From assembly GCA_017444045.1 (NCBI GenBank), contig JAFSXO010000299.1:1-5087 (forward strand): a stretch of DNA of 5,087 nt. The letters run 5' to 3'. Below, piece by piece: positions 1-4,913 of the stretch; the stretch's first letter is position 1; each line of letters begins with the position of its first letter. The stretch is from a bacterium. GTDB taxonomy: Bacteria; Vulcanimicrobiota; Xenobia; Xenobiales; Xenobiaceae. Below the pieces are notes generated by a model, which was given only the letters and a program-made list of their open reading frames with translations, did not search any database and was not told the origin of the DNA. The translations under genes and the position numbers were made by a program.

Positions 1-2220
1 ATCTTCATCCTCATCCTCGTCCTCGTCGTCATCGCCGTCGCTGTCATATTTGCTGCCGCCAAATATGTGAGCGCCTTCAGCTTTGCTGCCGTTCGCGCCT
101 TCGCTGTCGCTGTCTTCATCTTCCAGCAAATCGCGGGCCGCAGGGCCAAACTCTTCGGTCAGCTCAGCAGCTTCGACAACTTCCTTTTCTATTAGCATTT
201 CGCAGAGCCTATGCAGCTGATCGATGTTGGTGGTGAGGATATCTTTGGCCATATCATAGCATTCGGTGACCGTCTTATGTATCTCTTCGTCGATGATCTG
301 CGCGGTTTTTTCAGAGCAGTTCTTATTCTCGACGATATCGCGTCCTAAGAATACCTGGCTCTGCTTGCGCCCGTAATGCAGTGGGCCGATGCGATCGTTC
401 ATGCCATAGCGGCATACCAAATCACGCGCCAGCTCTGTAGCGCGCTCGATGTCGTTGGAAGCGCCGGTGGTGACGTCCTTGAATATGATCTCCTCGGCCA
501 CGCGTCCGCCCATAAAGACGGTAATGCTGGCTAGAAGCTGATTGCGCGTCATGTTGTAGCGATCGCTGTCGGGGGCTATAGAGGTTACGCCGAGTGCCTG
601 GCCGCGGGGCAGAATGGTGATCTTGCGCACCGGATCGGCATGCGGCAGGGCGCGGGCCACCAGTGCGTGGCCAGCCTCGTGGTAAGCCGTGATCTCGCGG
701 TCCTTGAGGGCGATAATGCGGCTTTTGCGCTCCGGGCCCATCATGATGCGGTCAATGGCCTCGGTGCAGTCGGCCATAGTAACGGCTTCGCGATTATTGC
801 GGGCTGCCAGCAGCGCCGCTTCGTTGAGGAGATTCTCAAGGTCAGCTCCGGAGAAGCCTGAGGTGCGCTGAGCCAGCTCTTTAAGATCAATGTCGCTGTC
901 CAGCGGCTTGCCGCGGCTGTGCACCTTGAGTATGGCCAGACGCCCGGATATATCAGGCCTGTCTACGGTTACCTGGCGGTCAAAGCGGCCGGGGCGCAGC
1001 AAAGCGGGGTCGAGCACATCGGGACGGTTGGTGGCGGCGAGCACTACCACGGTTGCGGCTGTAGGGCTGGCATCGAAGCCGTCCATTTCCACGAGCAGCT
1101 GGTTTAGGGTCTGCTCTCTCTCGTCATGGCCGCCGCCCAGACCGGCGCCGCGCTGACGTCCAACGGCATCGATCTCGTCCATAAACACGATGCACGGGGC
1201 ATTCTTTTTGGCCTGCTCGAACAGGTCGCGCACACGGGAGGCGCCGACACCGACGAACATTTCTACGAAATCAGAGCCGCTGATATAGAAGAACGGCACA
1301 TCGGCCTCTCCGGCTACGGCGCGGCCCAGCAGGGTTTTGCCGGTACCTGGGGAGCCTAGCAGCAGGACGCCCTTGGGTATTCTGGCGCCTAAGGCTTTGT
1401 ATTTGTTGGGGAATTTTAGATAGTCGACGACCTCCGCCAACTCTTCCTTGGCTTCTTCTACGCCGGCTACGTCCTCAAAGGTTACCTTGGCGTGGCTGTC
1501 CGATACGGCCTTGTGGCGCGAGCGACCGAAGGAAAAGGCCTGGCTGTTGGAGGTCTGCCGCAGAATGGTGAACATTATGACGAGCAGGAGCAGAGTGGGG
1601 ATGACCTGCACTAAAATGAACCACCAGTCGGTGCCGTCGTTATCGAGAACTTCTGTGGATACTCCGCTGTCCAGCAGGAAGGCTTCGGGAGATGGAGTGA
1701 CGCTGTTGCGGAAGACCGTTTTGAAAAGCTCGGCCTTCTGTCCGTCTGCAGGCTTGCTGCTGGTGGGAGAGCTCTGTGCAGCAGGTGTCTGCTGTCCGGG
1801 GGCAGGTGTCTGCTGTCCCGCAGTTTGCTGATCGGGAGTCTGCTGATTGGGCAGCTGATTCCCCGAGGCCTGAGAGTCCGAGGTCTGAGAGTCCGAGGTC
1901 TGAGGCGCAGGAGTCTGGCCGTCTGTGGCTGCCGCGGGTGCCGGAGTGCTTGCGGTTACGGGGACGTATGACTTGGGGTCAAGGACGAATATGCCCTTTT
2001 CGCCTTCCTGGGGAATGAGCTTAACCCCGGGCTTTAGCTGGCCGCTGATATTGGAGCCTTTAATGGTGACAGAGGCAATCTGGCCAGCTTTGACGGCGTT
2101 TACAAACTCGCTGTATTTTATCTCTTTGTGAACCTGTTCCGGGTTGAGCCAGTTCATTATAGTCAGCAGCATGATGGCTATGAACAGGAAAATAAACAAT
2201 TGACGGAATTTTGGCGACAT
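1..2220 (-). CDS. ftsH: ATP-dependent zinc metalloprotease FtsH, C-terminus cut by window edge
   Basis: Membrane-anchored AAA+ protease that unfolds and degrades membrane and short-lived cytosolic proteins as a hexamer. The frame is open from an ATG at 2218-2220 to base 1 (740 codons, no stop). Order: TM1 about residues 8-24; extracytoplasmic segment about 25-198; TM2 about 199-220; AAA+ module with Walker A GSPGTGKT (289-296), pore loop MFVGVG (321-326), Walker B IVFMDEID (344-351) and second-region-of-homology arginines R409/R412 in LLRPGRFDR; M41 protease with HEAGH (514-518; H514 and H518 as zinc ligands, E515 catalytic) and D590 in TTGASNDI as likely third ligand. Oddities: the extracytoplasmic segment is roughly twice the usual length because of a P/Q/T/S-rich stretch (about 85-163); Walker A has Ser where GPPGTGKT is usual; the C-terminus is a poly-Asp/Glu tail that continues past the edge. 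Start chosen because TM1 follows directly; the upstream AAAGAGAAG is only a weak ribosome binding site. It lies 88 bp after hpt and is probably co-transcribed. Confidence 0.97.
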   Translation of the reverse strand, partial: MSPKFRQLFIFLFIAIMLLTIMNWLNPEQVHKEIKYSEFVNAVKAGQIASVTIKGSNISGQLKPGVKLIPQEGEKGIFVLDPKSYVPVTASTPAPAAATDGQTPAPQTSDSQTSDSQASGNQLPNQQTPDQQTAGQQTPAPGQQTPAAQSSPTSSKPADGQKAELFKTVFRNSVTPSPEAFLLDSGVSTEVLDNDGTDWWFILVQVIPTLLLLVIMFTILRQTSNSQAFSFGRSRHKAVSDSHAKVTFEDVAGVEEAKEELAEVVDYLKFPNKYKALGARIPKGVLLLGSPGTGKTLLGRAVAGEADVPFFYISGSDFVEMFVGVGASRVRDLFEQAKKNAPCIVFMDEIDAVGRQRGAGLGGGHDEREQTLNQLLVEMDGFDASPTAATVVVLAATNRPDVLDPALLRPGRFDRQVTVDRPDISGRLAILKVHSRGKPLDSDIDLKELAQRTSGFSGADLENLLNEAALLAARNNREAVTMADCTEAIDRIMMGPERKSRIIALKDREITAYHEAGHALVARALPHADPVRKITILPRGQALGVTSIAPDSDRYNMTRNQLLASITVFMGGRVAEEIIFKDVTTGASNDIERATELARDLVCRYGMNDRIGPLHYGRKQSQVFLGRDIVENKNCSEKTAQIIDEEIHKTVTECYDMAKDILTTNIDQLHRLCEMLIEKEVVEAAELTEEFGPAARDLLEDEDSDSEGANGSKAEGAHIFGGSKYDSDGDDDEDEDEDED
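1781..1818. repeat. 17-bp direct repeat, 21-bp period, inside ftsH
   Basis: The 17-mer GCAGGTGTCTGCTGTCC occurs at 1781-1797 and again at 1802-1818. It encodes the GQQTPA units of the FtsH linker; more degenerate QQT units follow towards 1860 (QQTAG, QQTPD). The pattern points to in-frame duplication having built this low-complexity stretch. Confidence 0.8.
1862..1904. repeat. 15-bp tandem repeat inside ftsH
   Basis: Two identical tandem copies of CTGAGAGTCCGAGGT on the + strand (1870-1884 and 1885-1899), flanked by partial copies on each side. On the coding strand they encode the pentad repeat QTSDS within the extracytoplasmic linker of FtsH. The unit is a multiple of three, so gain or loss of copies keeps the frame. 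Confidence 0.85.
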
Positions 2221-2308
2221 TAGCTGTTCTTCTCTTTATGTGATAATGATAAGCGGATGCATAAACACAGTTTGTGGCTAGCTAAACGATTGGTGCAACG
2301 CAAAAATG

Positions 2309-2842
2309 CTAAGCGTTTTTGACAAAGTTAAGCTCCCTAATATCGGGCAGATTGCGATAGCGCTGATTGTAGTCCAACCCGTAGCCGACCACAAAGCGAT
2401 CGTCAAGCTTCATGCCTATGTAGTCGATGATAACGGGGGTAGTGCGCTTTTGGGGACGGTCAAACATGGTGCATATTTTTATTGAGCGCGGATGGCGCAG
2501 ATACAGAGTCTGAAGTACATAGTGCAGGGTGTTGCCTCCGTTTACTATATCCTCCACGATCAGTACATCTTTTCCTTCGATTGGTATGTCTAAGTCTTTT
2601 ATCAGTTTAACGTGGCTGTCGGCTGATCTTGTGACCGCCAGAGAATCGAACGATACGTCCAGGGGCAGATTGCGGGCTAAATCTACCAGGAATGGCACCG
2701 CGCCGCGCAGCACCATGAGCAGATGCAGAGGACGCCCTGCGTAGTCTCTGGCTATTTGGGCCGCCAGCTCAGCCACGCGCTCCTGAATAGCCTGCTCGGT
2801 TACTATGGTCTGTCCCAAAACCGGGATAAGATTCTCTTGCAC
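2309..2842 (-). CDS. hpt: Hypoxanthine (guanine) phosphoribosyltransferase, divergent active site
   Basis: Cytosolic purine-salvage enzyme family that joins hypoxanthine or guanine to PRPP to make IMP or GMP. At 177 residues it has normal bacterial HPRT length. Recognisable parts: PPi-loop region VLRGAVPFLVDL (44-55), the stretch VKLIKDLD (78-85) that follows the flexible loop, PRPP-binding motif VLIVEDIVNGGNTL (93-106), and purine/Mg region DRFVVGYGLDYNQRYRNLP (148-166). Departures from the family: N101 sits where the catalytic-base Asp is expected (VEDIIDTG/SG type motif); the flexible-loop Ser-Tyr is S67-L68 and the usual TxSSGE is replaced by RSADSH; the Lys that contacts the base is R129. 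The start codon is GTG (2840-2842), as no in-frame ATG occurs before codon 43; AAAGG lies 10 nt upstream. It begins 42 bp after tilS and is followed by ftsH, a common Bacillota order, so an operon is likely. Family assignment is firm; activity and base preference are uncertain because of the substitutions. Confidence 0.93.
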   Translation of the reverse strand: MQENLIPVLGQTIVTEQAIQERVAELAAQIARDYAGRPLHLLMVLRGAVPFLVDLARNLPLDVSFDSLAVTRSADSHVKLIKDLDIPIEGKDVLIVEDIVNGGNTLHYVLQTLYLRHPRSIKICTMFDRPQKRTTPVIIDYIGMKLDDRFVVGYGLDYNQRYRNLPDIRELNFVKNA

Positions 2843-2884
2843 TGCTCTCTAGCCTTTCTTTGATACGAAAAACTACTATATTCG

Positions 2885-4294
2885 CTATTGGCAGGCGTTA
2901 TCCCGCTTTATTGCATGGATTGTAAGCTGCCAGACCTCCTGCTGCTGAGGCTTGGCTAAATAGCGCTGATCGGCGCGGTAGCCGACTACCCAAACAATAT
3001 CGTCGCCATGCACGATAAGCGGCAGCCGCTGGCGCTGCTCCTGGCTAAGCTTGAGTTCATTGAGATACTTTTTTAATTTGGTGCGCCCGGTGCCTCCGGC
3101 CGGATAAAAAGCGTCGCCGGGCTGGCGTAAGCGCAGGCGCAGCGGCTCGCTCAGTGCGGCGGGGTTTAGATAAATGCGCTCGGCGCTGGGACGCTGGCTC
3201 ATCGGAGCTAAGGCCAGCTCTGCGGCGATCTGGTAGTCAGGAAATTCGTAGCGACCGGGAAGCAGCGGCAGGGTCTGAGCCTGTGTCTGCGGCTGCTTCT
3301 GCAGCTGGCGGGTGCGGCTCGGTCCCAGGATCAGGCAGCCGCCGACGATATCGGCAGCGGTCTGGTCAGGCAAATCCAGGTGGGCATTGCTCTGGCCCTT
3401 TTGGGCCAGGCCGTCTAAAGCCGCCAGATGCTTAGAATTGATCTGGCTGCTCTGTCCTAGCCAGCGGCGGTAGGCGCGGTGGCGCAGGGCGGGCGGAAAG
3501 CGGCGCAGTGTCTGCAGCGGTACCGTTATCGTGCCGTCCTGGCGTTGAGCGGCGCACAGAAGCCGGCGGGTGTGGCGCTGCAGAATGGCTTCATCGGCGC
3601 GGGCCTGGGCGCTGAACGCGCTGAGGCTTTCGACTATGCGCGGGTTCCAGCTTTCCAGCAGGGGAAGAAGCTGCAGGCGTACCCTGGTGCGCGGCGCGCT
3701 GGGGACGTGGTTGGTGGCGTCTTCGCACCAGGGCTGCTGGCGCTGGCGCAGGTAATCGCGCAGCTCGTGGCCTTTGAATATGAGCAGCGGCCGGACGATA
3801 AAGCCGTCACCAAAGGGACGGCGCGGGCGGATGCCGCCCAGGCCGCGCAGGCCGGTTCCGTTTATGAGGCGCATGAGCAGGGTTTCCGCCTGGTCGCTGG
3901 CGCTGTGCGCGGTAACTAGGTATTTGGCACCAAACTGTTTGAGAGCGCGTCTGAACAGAGAATAGCGCAGCTGGCGGCCGGCTTCTTCTGTGGAGAGGCC
4001 GTTGGTGCGGGCAAAGGTGGCCGTGTCGGCACGTTCGCAGGCCAGAGGCACACCGAGCTGCTGGCATAATGAGGCGACAAACTTGGCATCGCTGTCGGCT
4101 TCGGGGCGCAGGCCGTGGTGTAGGTGGGCCGCGAACAGCTTAAGATTAAGCGCCGAGCGCAGCTCGCAGAGCAGGCTGAGCAGAGCCACAGAGTCGCCGC
4201 CGCCGGAGACCGCAATCAGGCATGAAGCGCCCGCGGGTATCAGGGCGGTGCTCCGCAGATGGCGGAGCAGCTGTTTGGCGGTGGACGATATCAT
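2885..4294 (-). CDS. tilS: tRNA(Ile)-lysidine synthetase TilS
   Basis: ATP-dependent enzyme that attaches lysine to C34 of the CAU-anticodon tRNA-Ile2, so that it reads AUA and is charged with Ile rather than Met; normally essential. At 469 residues it has the usual length of the long bacterial form. N-terminal PP-loop ATPase: SGGGDS (30-35), HLHHGLRPEADSD (57-69), EEAGRQLRY (103-111), TAHSASDQAET (128-138), NGTGLRGL (145-152), RPLL (168-171), EDATNH (191-196) and RTRVRLQLLPLL (202-213). The C-terminal TilS domain has RQPGDAFYPAGG (390-401) followed by a Lys-rich stretch and RQRLPLIV (421-428). Differences from the common pattern are HSASDQ for HHxxDQ and RTRVR for RNxIR. The ATG at 4292-4294 is preceded by a good AAAAGGGG site, six bases away. 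It is the first gene of a probable tilS-hpt-ftsH operon, cut off from the upstream tRNA by a terminator. Confidence 0.96.
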   Translation of the reverse strand: MISSTAKQLLRHLRSTALIPAGASCLIAVSGGGDSVALLSLLCELRSALNLKLFAAHLHHGLRPEADSDAKFVASLCQQLGVPLACERADTATFARTNGLSTEEAGRQLRYSLFRRALKQFGAKYLVTAHSASDQAETLLMRLINGTGLRGLGGIRPRRPFGDGFIVRPLLIFKGHELRDYLRQRQQPWCEDATNHVPSAPRTRVRLQLLPLLESWNPRIVESLSAFSAQARADEAILQRHTRRLLCAAQRQDGTITVPLQTLRRFPPALRHRAYRRWLGQSSQINSKHLAALDGLAQKGQSNAHLDLPDQTAADIVGGCLILGPSRTRQLQKQPQTQAQTLPLLPGRYEFPDYQIAAELALAPMSQRPSAERIYLNPAALSEPLRLRLRQPGDAFYPAGGTGRTKLKKYLNELKLSQEQRQRLPLIVHGDDIVWVVGYRADQRYLAKPQQQEVWQLTIHAIKRDNACQ

Positions 4295-4300
4295 TTGCTA

Positions 4301-4308
4301 CCCCTTTT
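4301..4308 (-). promoter_or_regulatory. Ribosome binding site of tilS
   Basis: The minus strand reads AAAAGGGG, then TAGCAA, then the tilS ATG. This purine-rich site with six-base spacing supports the chosen start. The left end of the possible repeat element (4315) lies only a few bases upstream. Confidence 0.75.
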
Positions 4309-4315
4309 AGCTGTG

Positions 4316-4347
4316 CAATGCCATTTAGTTAAGGATTCGTGGCATTG
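4316..4347. repeat. 8-bp perfect inverted repeat in the tilS leader
   Basis: CAATGCCA (4316-4323) and TGGCATTG (4340-4347) are perfect inverted copies around a 16-base loop. The structure ends about 20 bases upstream of the tilS start codon, so it could fold in the leader RNA next to the ribosome binding site or serve as a protein-binding dyad. No U-run follows, so it is not a terminator. It overlaps the left terminal repeat of the possible element. Confidence 0.6.
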
Positions 4348-4397
4348 GGTCTGATTATTCATGTGAGTTGGCGCTGCGTTGTACGTTAGCTTATAAG

Positions 4398-4418
4398 TTA
4401 GCGCACGACATGCGCTAA
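4398..4418. repeat. 8-bp perfect inverted repeat, TTAGCGCA
   Basis: TTAGCGCA (4398-4405) and TGCGCTAA (4411-4418) flank the five-base loop CGACA. A direct repeat of GTTAGC and the palindrome CTTATAAG (4390-4397) adjoin it on the left. Operator or RNA hairpin are both possible; no T-run follows on either strand. Confidence 0.6.
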
Positions 4419-4440
4419 AACTCGATTTCCCCAACAGCTT

Positions 4441-4496
4441 TGGCCACCCCCTCTGTCGCAGTCACGACATCTCCCCCTGCCATCCTTTAGGGGGAG
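4441..4496. repeat. Short palindromic repeat unit with two hairpins
   Basis: CTCCCCCT (4471-4478) pairs perfectly with AGGGGGAG (4489-4496) across ten bases, and TGTCG (4454-4458) pairs with CGACA (4465-4469) across six. Next to these lies ACCCCCTCT (4446-4454), whose minus-strand AGGGGG could compete for pairing. The design (C-run hairpin, small GTCG hairpin, GAGGGGGTGGCC) resembles, from memory, short palindromic units dispersed in Bacillota genomes; I could not check copy number. Confidence 0.5.
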
Positions 4497-4609
4497 CTAT
4501 AATGGATGTCTATTGGCCATTGCTTAACTAAACGACATTGCTTTGCTGTGATATTGCTACTTGCTGTGATGCTGGAGCTGTGTCCAGCCTATTGGTGATT
4601 TTTGTAGGG

Positions 4610-4652
4610 AAATAATAAGAAAAGAGCCCAGTTGCAACAACTGAGCTCTTTT
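4610..4652 (-). terminator. Intrinsic terminator of the tRNA gene
   Basis: On the minus strand AAAAGAGCTCAGTTG (4652-4638) pairs with CAACTGGGCTCTTTT (4634-4620) through 15 base pairs, one of them G-U, around the three-base loop TTG. The U-rich tail CTTATTATTT (4619-4610) follows. The stem begins at the last base of the encoded CCA, so termination and tRNA 3' processing are tightly coupled. The stem has an A-run at one base and a T-run at the other, so it might also work in the opposite direction. Confidence 0.9.
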
Positions 4653-4726
4653 GGTGGCGAGGGCGAGATTTGAACTCGCGACCGACGGCTTATGAGTCCG
4701 CAGCTCTACCACTGAGCTACCTCGCC
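4652..4726 (-). tRNA. tRNA with CAU anticodon, probably elongator Met (Ile2 not excluded)
   Basis: A 75-nt cloverleaf with encoded CCA. Acceptor GGCGAGG/CCTCGCC is fully paired; D stem GCTC/GAGC has a short loop AGTGGTA; anticodon loop is CTCATAA (anticodon at 4692-4694); variable loop CGGTC; T stem GCGAG/CTCGC with loop TTCAAAT; discriminator A73. It is not the initiator, because position 1-72 is a normal G-C pair and the anticodon stem lacks the three G-C pairs. The anticodon stem GCGGA/GCCGT is imperfect: G27-U43 wobble and an A31-G39 mismatch next to the loop. CAU can mean elongator Met or, after lysidine modification by TilS, Ile2. G2-C71, C3-G70 and A5-U68 resemble elongator Met, which I favour mildly. 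It has its own promoter and terminator and lies between metK and tilS. Confidence 0.93.
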
Positions 4727-4737
4727 AGAACGAAAGC

Positions 4738-4765
4738 ATTATACCACAGACAAACATAAAGTCAA
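4738..4765 (-). promoter_or_regulatory. Sigma-A/sigma-70-type promoter of the tRNA gene
   Basis: The minus strand has TTGACT (4765-4760), a 16-base spacer and TATAAT (4743-4738). TGG immediately before the -10 box forms an extended -10 element. Transcription should start near 4731, a few bases before the mature tRNA 5' end at 4726. An AT-rich stretch lies upstream (about 4775-4800). Confidence 0.88.
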
Positions 4766-4827
4766 GAGGAACTGAAAGCAATTAATGCTTTTCTTTATAT
4801 CTGCTGGCAAATTGTCATGGCTCTCAG

Positions 4828-4890
4828 AGTTTATATGCAAAATGCTTCTGTGCTTAGTCTTTCAGCACAGAAGCATTTTGCATATAAACT
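4828..4890. repeat. Perfect inverted repeat with 27-bp arms
   Basis: Bases 4828-4854 and 4864-4890 are exact reverse complements around a nine-base spacer, TAGTCTTTC. It lies 23 bp after the metK stop codon and upstream of the tRNA promoter. The RNA from metK would form a very stable hairpin here, but no U-run follows on either strand, so it is not a standard intrinsic terminator. It may stabilise or end the metK transcript, be a processed hairpin, or be a short mobile palindrome. Confidence 0.9.
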
Positions 4891-4913
4891 ATAGAGACCA
4901 GAAGCGGGGCTCT

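Larger units (their letters stand above)
4315..4541. repeat. Possible MITE-like element with 19-nt terminal inverted repeats
   Basis: The left end GCAATGCCATTTAGTTAAG (4315-4333) and the reverse complement of the right end (4523-4541, GCAATGTCGTTTAGTTAAG) match at 17 of 19 positions. The similarity weakly continues inward with a short indel (TGGC on both sides). Directly outside are TTTAGCTGT (4306-4314) and TTTGCTGT (4542-4549), which differ by one base insertion and could be a decayed target-site duplication. The 227-bp interior has no ORF but several hairpins, as in non-autonomous elements. Host copy number is unknown, so this is an inference; a complex regulatory region is the alternative. 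Confidence 0.4.
4295..4609. other. Gene-free, inverted-repeat-rich stretch upstream of tilS
   Basis: I see no credible coding region on either strand. The stretch should contain the tilS promoter, since the tRNA terminator lies just upstream, but no convincing -35/-10 pair is visible on the minus strand. AATAAT at 4354-4359 and TATAAG at 4391-4396 (both read on minus) are possible -10 boxes without a good -35. It holds three separate perfect inverted repeats (4316-4347, 4398-4418, 4471-4496), a small 5-bp hairpin (4454-4469), a pair of terminal inverted repeats (4315-4333 and 4523-4541), and three same-orientation copies of ACGACAT (4405-4411, 4464-4470, 4532-4538). Bases 4551-4609 show nothing I can name. 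Confidence 0.7.

Noticed and set aside
1448..1831. 127-codon plus-strand reading frame antisense to ftsH
   Set aside because: Antisense to TM2 and linker of FtsH; composition is a mirror of the repeats and no homology is recognisable.
2221..2308. Separate promoter for ftsH in the hpt-ftsH gap
   Set aside because: TATCAT-like boxes exist but none has a plausible -35 at proper spacing; read-through from tilS-hpt is simpler.
2301..2321. Inverted repeat overlapping the hpt stop codon (CAAAAACGC/GCATTTTTG)
   Set aside because: Mostly A-T pairs with a mismatch and a three-base loop, and no T-run follows; too weak to call a terminator between hpt and ftsH.
3479..3919. 146-codon plus-strand reading frame antisense to tilS
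   Set aside because: Lies entirely within the well-supported tilS, shows no recognisable domain and arises from its GC-rich codon pattern.
4498..4503. Perfect TATAAT on the plus strand
   Set aside because: No good -35 (best is CTGCCA at 15-bp spacing), no extended -10, and no plus-strand gene downstream; could only drive a short speculative RNA ending at the terminator near 4652.
4295..4609. Riboswitch or T-box leader for tilS
   Set aside because: The dyads do not match any leader family I know; no T-box motif or antiterminator/terminator pair is visible.
4557..4781. 74-codon minus-strand reading frame across the tRNA and its terminator
   Set aside because: It is a translation through the tRNA (the GSSVVELRTHKPSVASSNLALAT-type peptide is a common artefact) and also covers the promoter and terminator; no ribosome binding site.
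4775..4792. Hairpin AAAGCA-ATTAA-TGCTTT followed by T-rich bases on the plus strand
   Set aside because: Six A/T-rich pairs only and no plus-strand gene to terminate; more likely part of the AT-rich region upstream of the tRNA promoter.
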